A DNA stretch of 7,056 bases from Solobacterium sp. (GTDB taxonomy: Bacteria; Bacillota_I; Bacilli_A; Erysipelotrichales; Erysipelotrichaceae): NCBI GenBank assembly GCA_017536845.1, contig JAFWCP010000353.1:1-7056 (forward strand), in the 5' to 3' direction. The translations under genes were made by a program, and so were the position numbers. Numbering within the stretch: the first letter of the stretch is position 1; every line of letters begins with the position of its first letter. Positions 1 through 6,078 of the stretch are shown here, piece after piece. The notes below the pieces were generated by a model. The model saw only the letters and a program-made list of their open reading frames with translations, was not told the DNA's origin and made no database searches.

Positions 1-156
1 CACGACCGGGTTGAGGTTCATGACGAATAACAGCCCGCTCATGACAGCCAGCCTGATTTTCAGGCCTTTTTCCCGCACTGTCCAAAGGATATACGCCAGG
101 ATCATGATGAGCATGACCACGGCAAGAGTGACAGGAAAAACCGGTTCCATCTTCAT
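1..156 (-). CDS. Membrane protein, N-terminal fragment (probable second VWA/Bat-like protein)
   Basis: Only the first 52 codons are present; the gene runs off the left edge. The start is the ATG at 156-154, which overlaps the TGA of the preceding VWA gene as ATGA, with AGGAGG (167-162) five bases upstream. The visible part has a hydrophobic segment at about residues 7-25, a short basic cytoplasmic stretch (REKGLKIR), and a second hydrophobic segment at about 35-47 ending in LNPVV. A paired-helix N-terminus with an Arg-rich linker and a terminal NP is common in membrane-anchored VWA proteins, and MoxR operons often carry two VWA genes in tandem (BatA/BatB). The VWA identity is inferred from this context and topology, because no VWA motif is inside the window. 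It could be another membrane partner of the system. Confidence 0.6.
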   Translation of the reverse strand, partial: MKMEPVFPVTLAVVMLIMILAYILWTVREKGLKIRLAVMSGLLFVMNLNPVV

Positions 157-1226
157 GCCGCCCTCCTTTCCCCAATGCCGACCAGTATCATAAGGCCAAG
201 CATGGACAGAACAAGAACCGCCAGAGGTATGGCCGGGATGTCGACTTCCCGAAGTTCCGAAACAATGCGGGATTCCATGGCCGGGGTGCGGTGGATGGAA
301 TCGAGGATGTCATCGGTGCTCATATCGCCATAGATATACACCTGGTCCATGCCTTTTTCCAGATCATTGCGGTTGGTCTCATAACGGTCCAGGGCATCTT
401 CATAATAGTGTTCACGGTCCGGATAGACGCCGAACATATGAACGTCATGGCTGCGGCAAAGATCCGCCGCCTCCGGCAGCCTGATGACCGGCTCGCGGTT
501 TTCCCTTTCGTCGTTGTCGGTGGTCATGATCACGACCCGTGTCCTTGACTCTTCATTGAGCCGGGGAAAGTGGTACAGGCAGGTTGCCAGGCCTTCGCCG
601 ATCAGGGAGCTGCCCTTGTCGTTATTGTTAACGAGGGTGCCGGCATCATAGTAATCCAGCTTTTCCAGCAGTTCGATGAATGCTTCGTGTTCTTCCGCAG
701 AAAGCCAGATCCTGTTGGCATAATCGAAACGCTGCCGCTGCTGGTCAAAATACGTCTGCAGTTCCCTGAGTTTTTCGATGATGAATTCCGCGTTGTCGGT
801 CATCGGCACATAGAGGATGCTGGTGGTATTGAAAATGGAGATTCCCATCCTGTCACCATCCAGCCTTCCGGCCACTTCGATCAGGGTTTCCGTCATGTCG
901 CTGTTAAGATCAAACAGGGAATAGGAAACATCCATGCACAGGAAGATGTCGCGCTGCTGCAGCGGCTGCTCGACCTGTTTCACCGAAAACGGCCTTCCCG
1001 CCAGTACCGAAGAAGAAACCGCTGCCGAACAGATCAGGCCATATAAGGCCAGGCGGTACAGACGGTGCAGACGCAGCGCCTTCTGAAAAGCAGGCAATGC
1101 CAGAATCTCCGTCGTATTGACAGCCGGCAGGCCGGATCTTTGCCGGGGGATGCGTACCAGGAAAAAGGCAGCGATCAGCCATAGGACAAGCAGGGCCAGG
1201 GTCAGCCAGGGATATCTTAGTGCCAT
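153..1226 (-). CDS. Membrane-anchored VWA domain protein (BatA-like)
   Basis: This 357-residue protein is anchored by hydrophobic segments at about 7-24 and 56-76 and a C-terminal segment at about 331-351, the BatA/BatB layout with the VWA domain outside the membrane. The domain begins near residue 92 (RDIFLCMDVSYS). D99, S101 and S103 form the DxSxS part of the metal-ion-dependent adhesion site. GDRMGISIFN (124-133) matches the second conserved VWA strand, GSSLIGEGL (205-213) probably supplies the third metal-site loop, and TTDND (235-239) the conserved aspartate. Residues about 155-200 form a charged insert longer than I expect in this family. Start ATG 1226-1224 has AGAGGTG eight bases upstream and overlaps the previous gene by ten bases. 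VWA proteins of MoxR operons are thought to act as metal-dependent adaptors between the AAA+ ATPase and its client; the client here is unknown. Confidence 0.88.
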   Translation of the reverse strand: MALRYPWLTLALLVLWLIAAFFLVRIPRQRSGLPAVNTTEILALPAFQKALRLHRLYRLALYGLICSAAVSSSVLAGRPFSVKQVEQPLQQRDIFLCMDVSYSLFDLNSDMTETLIEVAGRLDGDRMGISIFNTTSILYVPMTDNAEFIIEKLRELQTYFDQQRQRFDYANRIWLSAEEHEAFIELLEKLDYYDAGTLVNNNDKGSSLIGEGLATCLYHFPRLNEESRTRVVIMTTDNDERENREPVIRLPEAADLCRSHDVHMFGVYPDREHYYEDALDRYETNRNDLEKGMDQVYIYGDMSTDDILDSIHRTPAMESRIVSELREVDIPAIPLAVLVLSMLGLMILVGIGERRAA

Positions 1227-1636
1227 GTCGCAATCACCTCTTCTGCTTTCTTCAGGGTCGGGTACGCATCGCGCCCTGAAAAGGCCGCAAATTCCGGTTC
1301 ATAGCAAAGCGTAATGACTTCCGCCAGCCGGTCAAGATGGTGTGCCCTGAGTTCATAAAGGGTCATTGCATCCGCGGCCAGCCCGGTCTTTTCAGCCGCG
1401 AAGGCGCGTATGATCTCACTGATCCGCTGGTGGGCCCGGCGGTTGTCATCCAGGTCTACGGCTCTTAACAGCAGCAGATAATCGGTCTGCTGCCTTGTCA
1501 TCGGTGCCTGTTTTTCCGCAGGTGCTTTCCGCTGTCTGACCAGCGCCCAGCCGCAGGCAATCAGAAGGGCCAGCATGAACAGCAGCGGCCACAGGGAAAA
1601 GGATAACGGCTCCTGCAGGGTCACATGTACGGTCAT
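1217..1636 (-). CDS. Small single-pass membrane protein of the MoxR operon (DUF4381-like)
   Basis: The product has 139 residues. A short N-terminal stretch is followed by one membrane segment at about 12-32, then a basic stop-transfer region (RQRK, 34-37) and a mostly helical soluble domain at about 47-139, predicted cytoplasmic by the positive-inside rule. Size, single N-terminal helix and position between DUF58 and VWA genes match the DUF4381-like or BatD-C-terminus-like proteins of Bat operons. I assign this by layout, not by a diagnostic motif, so the family call is tentative. The start ATG 1636-1634 overlaps the DUF58 TGA as ATGA. GGAGG lies only about four bases upstream, so translational coupling probably helps. 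A structural role tethering the ATPase/DUF58 pair to the membrane VWA proteins is inference. Confidence 0.8.
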   Translation of the reverse strand: MTVHVTLQEPLSFSLWPLLFMLALLIACGWALVRQRKAPAEKQAPMTRQQTDYLLLLRAVDLDDNRRAHQRISEIIRAFAAEKTGLAADAMTLYELRAHHLDRLAEVITLCYEPEFAAFSGRDAYPTLKKAEEVIATWH

Positions 1637-2478
1637 ACATCCTCCTTCAGAAGATCCAGCATGCTTTGATAGATGTCTTCGTCAGCTGAAACCACGGCAA
1701 ACCGGCCTCCTTTTTGGGAAAAGGCTTTCTGCAGGGCGGCCTTCTTTTCGCCAAGATACTGCCCTTCCTGTTTCCGCAGGGCGTCGTGAACAAAAAACAG
1801 TTCCCTGGCCAGGGTATTCTGTTCGATCAGGAAACTCTCGCTGTCACAGACGGAAAGGTCATCGGTCATGACGAAATACATATCATGGCGTACGGGAAGC
1901 ATGCTCACCTTTTCCATGGCTTCTCGGCCGCCGATGCATAAAACGATGACCCGCTCGGAATAGCGGGAAAGCACATGGCTGACAAGCTCACTGAGATCGT
2001 GGGCGGGTGTTTGCGGTCTTATTGCATCATACCGATGGAACAGGATGTCAATCCCGGCCGGATCAGCTGCAAACGGAGTCATCTCATAGCCTGCTTCACT
2101 GCTGCGCAGAAAGGCACAGGATGCGGTATTGCGCATGGCATTCCAGGCAAAGCAGCCGGCGAATTTCAGCATCAGGTCATATTTGTTTTCTTTTTTCGAA
2201 GTCAAAGCAGCCATGTTCTTCCCACCGTCAAGGATGACCAGCACGCGTATGCTCCGTTCGGCAAAGGTTTCCCGTACCAGCAGCGAATCTGTCCGTGATG
2301 ACGCCTTCCAGTCAATATCGCGGATCGCGTCGGTCGGCACATATTCCCGCAAATCGTCAAAATCCATGGAATGGCCCCGGCACAGGGAACGGAAACGGCC
2401 GTCCAGGATTTCCAGCGTACGGATACCGGTATGCAGCTGCAGGGTACGGGCAGTTTCTTCAATCGGCTGCCAGGTCAT
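1633..2478 (-). CDS. DUF58 domain-containing protein
   Basis: The 281-residue protein carries the DUF58 hallmark at about residues 35-70: GHSMDFDDLREYVPTDAIRD, then IDWKAS, SR and LLVRE. This corresponds to the family pattern of a G-x-x-x-D/E-F-x-x-L-R-x-Y region followed by R-x-I-D-W-K. A VWA-like fold follows, opening with VLVILDGGKNM (79-89). Here the usual DxSxS metal-site serines are replaced (D84, G86, N88), so metal binding may be weak or lost. No membrane segment is evident, although many DUF58 proteins have N-terminal helices, so this is a short, soluble form. Start ATG 2478-2476 overlaps the moxR TGA as ATGA, and the ribosome site is weak (AGGAAAG, distant), consistent with translational coupling. 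DUF58 proteins are the regular partner of MoxR ATPases; the molecular role is not settled. Confidence 0.93.
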   Translation of the reverse strand: MTWQPIEETARTLQLHTGIRTLEILDGRFRSLCRGHSMDFDDLREYVPTDAIRDIDWKASSRTDSLLVRETFAERSIRVLVILDGGKNMAALTSKKENKYDLMLKFAGCFAWNAMRNTASCAFLRSSEAGYEMTPFAADPAGIDILFHRYDAIRPQTPAHDLSELVSHVLSRYSERVIVLCIGGREAMEKVSMLPVRHDMYFVMTDDLSVCDSESFLIEQNTLARELFFVHDALRKQEGQYLGEKKAALQKAFSQKGGRFAVVSADEDIYQSMLDLLKEDV

Positions 2479-3437
2479 GGGGTCGGTACTTTCCTGAGGA
2501 TATCATCTATGACCATATCCGCCGTGACGGCATTGGCCCTGGCTGAATAGCTCAGGGACAGACGGTGGGCCATGACCGGTTTTGCCAGCATCTTGATATC
2601 TTCCGGAATCACATAGTCACGCCCATCATACAGGGCGGCTGCCTTGCCGGCTTTCAGGAAGGCAATCGAAGCCCGGGGAGACACACCCAGACGGATGTTT
2701 TCATACTCCGGCTTTCTTGTTTCCGCGCACAGGCGGACAATATATGTCCGCACGGCATCATCCATATACACCTTTTCGGTAATGGCCCGCAAGGTCTTCA
2801 GATCTTCAATCGTCATGACAGCCCGGTAACGCCCGTCTTCCTTTTCCTTCAGTTCAAGGATCCGCTTTTCTTCCTCAGCACTGGGATAATCGAGCTTTGC
2901 CATTAACATGAAGCGGTCTTTCTGTGCTTCCGCCAGCGGATAGGTTCCTTCCTGCTCATAGGGATTCTGGGTCGCGATGACGGTGAACTGGTCGGCCGGC
3001 ATCGGATAGGTCACACCGGCAATCGTCACGGCTTTTTCCTGCATTGCTTCCAGCATTGCGGACTGGGTGCGGGCGGAGGAACGGTTGATTTCATCCAGCA
3101 GTACGAAATTGGCGAAAATCGGCCCGAGGATGGTTTCGAACTTCCCGGTTCCCTGGTGGTAGACCTGAGTGCCGATGATATCCGCCGGCATCAGGTCGGG
3201 CGTGCACTGGATTCGGGAAAACGAACCGTCCACTGCCGTTGCGATGGCCTTGGCCGCCGTTGTCTTGGCTAGTCCCGGCACCGATTCAATCAGGATATGG
3301 CCATCCGCCATCAATCCCGCAATCAGCGTGAATTTGAGCCTGGTCTGGCCGATGACATGCACATCATAATAATCCGACAGCCGGTTGATCAGCTCCAGCG
3401 CTGTCCCGACTTCCTTTTCGTTCAATCCGTTTTTCAT
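2475..3437 (-). CDS. MoxR-family AAA+ ATPase
   Basis: This is a full-length MoxR protein of 320 residues. Walker A is VPGLAKTT (53-60), with S52 and A57 where many AAA+ proteins have glycine; the Ala form is tolerated in this family. Other motifs are Walker B FVLLDEINRS (111-120, D115/E116), sensor 1 ATQNP (155-159), a probable arginine finger in DRF (174-176), and sensor 2 GVSPRAS (251-257, R255) in the C-terminal lid. MoxR ATPases form cytoplasmic rings that remodel or mature protein complexes, often involving metal cofactors, with VWA adaptors. It heads the five-gene operon. ATG 3437-3435 is the only sensible start, because an in-frame TAG lies just upstream; AGGCGG (3450-3445) is seven bases away. 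The client cannot be deduced from this window. Confidence 0.95.
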   Translation of the reverse strand: MKNGLNEKEVGTALELINRLSDYYDVHVIGQTRLKFTLIAGLMADGHILIESVPGLAKTTAAKAIATAVDGSFSRIQCTPDLMPADIIGTQVYHQGTGKFETILGPIFANFVLLDEINRSSARTQSAMLEAMQEKAVTIAGVTYPMPADQFTVIATQNPYEQEGTYPLAEAQKDRFMLMAKLDYPSAEEEKRILELKEKEDGRYRAVMTIEDLKTLRAITEKVYMDDAVRTYIVRLCAETRKPEYENIRLGVSPRASIAFLKAGKAAALYDGRDYVIPEDIKMLAKPVMAHRLSLSYSARANAVTADMVIDDILRKVPTP

Positions 3438-3487
3438 AACACTACCGCCTGTCTAATATTATCCAACATCTTCATTTCATTTTCCAT
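3434..3487 (-). CDS. Possible 17-residue leader peptide ahead of moxR
   Basis: An ATG at 3487-3485 opens a 17-codon frame starting MENEMKMLDN. Its TGA (3436-3434) overlaps the moxR start codon in the same ATGA form as the other junctions of the operon. That matching overlap is the only positive sign. No good ribosome site precedes the ATG, the peptide has no run of regulatory codons, and the likeliest -10 box for the operon lies inside it, in which case it would not be transcribed. It may well be chance. Confidence 0.15.
   Translation of the reverse strand: MENEMKMLDNIRQAVVL
3458..3486 (-). promoter_or_regulatory. Candidate sigma-A promoter of the moxR operon
   Basis: On the minus strand TGGAAA (3486-3481, four of six to TTGACA) is followed after 17 bases by GATAAT (3463-3458, five of six to TATAAT). 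Transcription would start near 3452, leaving a very short leader that still contains the AGGCGG ribosome site of moxR. An alternative pair, CTGACA then TGAAAT with a 17-base gap, lies slightly upstream. The terminator of the preceding operon makes a promoter somewhere in this gap necessary. Confidence 0.35.
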
Positions 3488-3523
3488 ACAGGATCTTGTC
3501 AGCGTTTCAAAACCCGGCGATCC

Positions 3524-3673
3524 TTATTCTCCTGAAAGCGTCTCTTTTACGGAAATGACGTCTTCCCGATCCTCCTCTTTTTCTTTTGCGGAAGAGATTC
3601 GAAAGGCCTGTGGCTGATGCACCAGCCCAAGGGTTATCGTGCAGCTGGCTTTGATCTGTTCCAGGCCGGACAA
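3524..3673 (-). pseudogene. Unrecognised short open frame, possible remnant of a decayed gene
   Basis: One minus-strand frame stays open from 3748 to a TAA at 3526-3524 (74 codons). It has no ATG. The only plausible starts are a TTG at 3673-3671 (49 codons) or a GTG at 3622-3620, and neither has a good ribosome site. The C-terminal part is hydrophilic and acidic (SSAKEKEEDREDVISVKET), which reads more like protein than the Arg-rich translations of the overlapping frames. The upstream part overlaps the transporter terminator, so the whole frame cannot be an intact gene from there. I do not recognise a family. It may be a small gene with a weak start, a fossil 3' end, or chance. Confidence 0.2.
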
Positions 3674-3716
3674 ATTGCAAATGCCTGTATCTTCCGGATC
3701 TGCAGATTCCTTTCCG

Positions 3717-3746
3717 ATAGAAAACCGCCGGCCTGATCCGACGGTT
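3717..3746 (-). terminator. Intrinsic terminator of the ABC transporter operon
   Basis: On the minus strand the arms AACCGTCGG (3746-3738) and CCGGCGGTT (3731-3723) pair over nine bases with one G-U pair, closing a six-base loop. The second arm runs into TTTTCTAT, a short U-rich tail. The hairpin begins 15 bases after the permease stop codon and is oriented to end transcription of the transporter operon before moxR. Confidence 0.78.
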
Positions 3747-3761
3747 GTTCAAAGATGGTTT

Positions 3762-5057
3762 TTATTCCGTAACCACGGTATGGTAATAGCGCAGCGAAAG
3801 GAAGCAGGTGACGCCTAACGGCACGATGGAAATGGCTGTCAGGACAAGGGAGCGCACCGGGCTGATCTGCCCTTTGGTCAGCAGTGAAATCATGATTGCG
3901 GCAAGGTAGATGCCGACAATCAGCAGTACCGCCCCATAATAGCCAAGGATCTCCCTTGTCATGATGCCGCTGCGCTGTTCTTTCGAAAAGCCTGTCTGTT
4001 TGAGGATCGTAAACTGCTTTCGGCGCATGGACAGTTCGGTATCCAGCCGGAACATCATGGCCATCGCCTGCAGGACGGCGATGAAGACATATGAGATCAG
4101 CACCAGCATGTTTTCCACCTCATTGTTGTGGCGTCCGAACATCATCGACAGCAATACTGCAAGGTCGCCGACATACAGGAAGATCGTTATCCTTGTCAGG
4201 ACGAGGTCCTGGCGCAGGAAGCCGTTGGCGATCGCCCGTTCAGGATCGTTCATCCGTTTCTTTTTGTTGTAATGCGAAATCCATTTCGGCAGCAGTTCGG
4301 CAATGATGTGGTTCATGCCCGCACAGCCAAGAATCGCATTGACCGCAAAACCGGAAGACCCCTGGAAAAAGTTATAAATCGGAACCAGGTACAGGCCGAT
4401 GAAGAAGATATGGACAAGCAGGCCAAGGGTGCTGCGGAAGGTTCCGGCAAACCCCTGTTTCTTTGAAACCTGCCGCCGGTCGGCCGAAAGAAGCACATTG
4501 GCCGGTGAGCGGAAGGCAAAGCTCATGTTCAGCATCACCGTCCAGAGGATGATCATGATGATGACAGCGAAGTATTCCATCAAAGCGTAAGACTGCACGG
4601 TAATCGTAAAGGCTGAACCGGAATGGATAAGGATGCTGTTGAAAACCGGAATCAGCGCCAGAGCGGAAAGGATGCCCAGCGGCACCGCAATCGCCAGCAT
4701 GACGGATGTCTGGATGAGCAGGAAGCCGGCCAGCTGGGTATAGGTAGCGCCGGATATCATCCTGACGCCAAGCTCCTTAGCCTTGTTTTTGACATAGAAG
4801 TCATTTGTAAAAACGATATCAATGGCGCACATGATGACGATGAAGACCATCATCAGGTTGCCGATATTGCCCTGTTCCAGCAGCAGCATCAGATTGGCCA
4901 TGCCGTTTGTTTCATAGATTTCCGCCTTGCCGCCGGAAGCGGATTCAGCCATGTTGAAAAACAGGAACATCAGCGTGGAAGTCAGATAGAAGGTCAGCGC
5001 AAAGAATACCGCCCTGGCCTTATCGTCCTTCAAGGATCTCATCGCATCCTTGATCAT
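3762..5057 (-). CDS. FtsX-family ABC transporter permease, Bce-like but lacking the large extracellular domain
   Basis: This 431-residue membrane protein has about ten predicted membrane segments, near residues 15-36, 68-86, 110-138, 162-182, 210-229, 236-256, 288-308, 316-337, 369-393 and 402-422. FtsX-type cytoplasmic coupling motifs follow segment 2 (KNKAKELGVRMISGAT, 90-105) and segment 8 (RRKQFTILKQTGFSKEQ, 345-361). The order and the two coupling motifs match BceB-type permeases of antimicrobial-peptide detoxification modules. BceB proteins are about 650 residues because a roughly 200-residue extracellular domain sits between segments 7 and 8; here that loop is only about 309-315. No MacB-like periplasmic domain is found between segments 1 and 2 either. 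The start overlaps the ATPase stop as ATGA, with AGAGGT eight bases upstream. The substrate is unknown; peptide-antibiotic resistance or an envelope role is inference. Confidence 0.9.
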   Translation of the reverse strand: MIKDAMRSLKDDKARAVFFALTFYLTSTLMFLFFNMAESASGGKAEIYETNGMANLMLLLEQGNIGNLMMVFIVIMCAIDIVFTNDFYVKNKAKELGVRMISGATYTQLAGFLLIQTSVMLAIAVPLGILSALALIPVFNSILIHSGSAFTITVQSYALMEYFAVIIMIILWTVMLNMSFAFRSPANVLLSADRRQVSKKQGFAGTFRSTLGLLVHIFFIGLYLVPIYNFFQGSSGFAVNAILGCAGMNHIIAELLPKWISHYNKKKRMNDPERAIANGFLRQDLVLTRITIFLYVGDLAVLLSMMFGRHNNEVENMLVLISYVFIAVLQAMAMMFRLDTELSMRRKQFTILKQTGFSKEQRSGIMTREILGYYGAVLLIVGIYLAAIMISLLTKGQISPVRSLVLTAISIVPLGVTCFLSLRYYHTVVTE

Positions 5058-5833
5058 GCTTTCATACCTCTTCTGCGGCGGGAGGAACTGATATCGACAA
5101 TTCTTGCGAAGTAGTCATCCTGGTCTTCCTCACCTCTTGTGATTTCAGTGGAAATCATGCCGTCCTTGATGAAGATCAGCCGGGATGTGTAGGAAGCGAC
5201 GAAGGAGTCGTGAGTGACCATGACAATCGTCACCCCGCTTTCTCTGTTGAGCTTCTGGAAGAGTTCCATGATCTCTTCCGAATTTGCCGAATCAAGGTTG
5301 CCGGTCGGTTCATCAGCAATGATCAGGCCGGGGTTGTTGACAAGGGCTCTGGCAATGGCGGTGCGCTGACGCTGGCCGCCTGAGCACTCGCCCGGCAGCT
5401 TGGGCAGCAGCACCGTGATATCGAGCTGCTTTGCCAGTTCATTGACGCGCTCTTCGATTTTTGCCGGATCCACCTTGGCAAGGGTCAGCGGCAGGGCGAT
5501 GTTTTCATAGATCGTATGGTTGTCAAGCAGGTTGAAATCCTGGAATATGAAGCCCAGGTTTTCATAACGGAAATGGCCGATTTCATTGGCACTCATATTC
5601 AGGACATTCTTGCCGTTGATATACACCCTTCCCTCAGTCGGGGTATCAATGGTTGAAATGTTGTTGATGAAAGTGGACTTGCCGGAACCTGAGGGACCCA
5701 TGACGCCCATGAAATCTCCTTTATGGACCTGGATGGTAATGTCCTTCAGCGCTTCGGTCGGATATGTTGTATCCATGTTGTACACTTTCCTCAGGTGTCT
5801 TGTTTCAAGAATGACATCGTTTTTTTCACTCAT
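5054..5833 (-). CDS. ABC transporter ATP-binding protein, Bce/MacB (LolD-like) type
   Basis: The 259-residue protein has a complete nucleotide-binding domain: Walker A GPSGSGKST (46-54), Q-loop FQDFNLLD (97-104, Q98), signature CSGGQRQR (150-157) with Cys in place of the usual Leu, Walker B LIIADEP (170-176), D-loop NLD (179-181) and switch His208 in VTHD. The FIFQDFNLLD and ADEPTGNLD wording is typical of ATPases that drive FtsX-family permeases, that is, of mechanotransmission transporters (Bce, MacB, LolD, FtsE). After the core is a charged tail ending SSRRRRGMKA. It forms an operon with the permease through an ATGA overlap. Start ATG 5833-5831 has AGGGAGA eight bases upstream and a good promoter candidate just ahead of it. 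Confidence 0.95.
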   Translation of the reverse strand: MSEKNDVILETRHLRKVYNMDTTYPTEALKDITIQVHKGDFMGVMGPSGSGKSTFINNISTIDTPTEGRVYINGKNVLNMSANEIGHFRYENLGFIFQDFNLLDNHTIYENIALPLTLAKVDPAKIEERVNELAKQLDITVLLPKLPGECSGGQRQRTAIARALVNNPGLIIADEPTGNLDSANSEEIMELFQKLNRESGVTIVMVTHDSFVASYTSRLIFIKDGMISTEITRGEEDQDDYFARIVDISSSRRRRGMKA

Positions 5834-5860
5834 ACTCAGTATCTCCCTATTTACACAAAG

Positions 5861-5888
5861 ATTTTAGCATACACTGAACTTCTGTTAT
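5861..5888 (-). promoter_or_regulatory. Candidate extended -10 promoter of the ABC transporter operon
   Basis: On the minus strand, TGCTAAAAT (5869-5861) is an extended -10 element with a five-of-six TAAAAT hexamer. ATAACA (5888-5883), four of six to TTGACA, lies 16 bases upstream as a -35 box. The start would fall near 5854, about 20 bases before the ATPase start codon, with room for the AGGGAGA ribosome site. Confidence 0.5.
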
Positions 5889-5922
5889 TTGGAACTTTCA
5901 TTCATTTTCTGAATCATCTGTT
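5874..5922. repeat. Imperfect direct repeat at the transporter promoter, possible operator
   Basis: CTGAACTTCTGTT (5874-5886) and CTGAATCATCTGTT (5909-5922) share CTGAA and TCTGTT around a short variable middle, 35 bases apart, which is between three and four helical turns. The first copy overlaps the candidate -35 box of the transporter operon. Such placement would suit a response regulator or repressor, but two similar short copies can occur by chance. Confidence 0.25.
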
Positions 5923-5975
5923 TTCATGCTCTTTCCGTTTTCACCTGCATCCGGGACAGGCAATCGTTGAAAAAG

Positions 5976-5986
5976 CGGATGATCCG
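5976..5986. promoter_or_regulatory. Short palindrome upstream of the GH1 gene
   Basis: CGGATGATCCG is a perfect five-base inverted repeat around one central base. It lies about 34 bases upstream of the candidate extended -10 of the GH1 gene, where an activator could bind. The arms are short, so function is speculative. I found no convincing catabolite-repression (cre) box in the same interval. Confidence 0.15.
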
Positions 5987-6019
5987 GCCTGATTTTCACT
6001 TTGGGATGGGATTGATTCA

Positions 6020-6028
6020 TGTTAAAAT
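6020..6028 (+). promoter_or_regulatory. Candidate extended -10 element of the GH1 gene
   Basis: TGTTAAAAT is an extended -10 (TGn plus TAAAAT). No good -35 hexamer lies at 16-18 bases upstream; TTGATT at 6012-6017 is too close. The start would be near 6035, giving a leader of about 45 bases with no room for a BglG-type antiterminator hairpin. A weak -35 suggests that expression may depend on an activator. Confidence 0.4.
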
Positions 6029-6078
6029 AAACGAAACAGAGCAAACAGTACATAAAAGAATTTGGAGGTAAAAAAAGT

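Larger units (their letters stand above)
3438..3761. other. 324-base gap between the ABC transporter and moxR operons
   Basis: Reading along the minus strand, this gap holds first the transporter terminator (about 3717-3746), then an unrecognised open frame (3524-3748), then the candidate moxR promoter and possible leader peptide. A ten-base palindrome, ATCTGCAGAT, sits at 3698-3707 without an obvious role. I see no tRNA, riboswitch, insertion-sequence end or repeat array in it. Confidence 0.6.

Noticed and set aside
570..1046. Plus-strand open frame (158 codons) opposite the VWA gene
   Set aside because: It is antisense to a gene with clear VWA metal-site motifs and membrane segments; a mirror of that gene's codon pattern is the simplest explanation.
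3507..3752. Minus-strand 81-codon frame with TTG start in the gap before moxR
   Set aside because: The translation is strongly Arg-rich and low in hydrophobic residues, typical of a non-coding frame, and it runs through the transporter terminator.
4623..5114. Plus-strand open frame (163 codons) opposite the permease and ATPase junction
   Set aside because: It lies antisense to two well-supported overlapping genes, its translation is His/Gln/Asp-rich without domain features, and there is no ribosome site.
5920..5945. Possible catabolite-repression (cre) site upstream of the GH1 gene
   Set aside because: The minus strand has TGAAAACG but the second half does not match the consensus, and the site would be far upstream of the promoter candidate.
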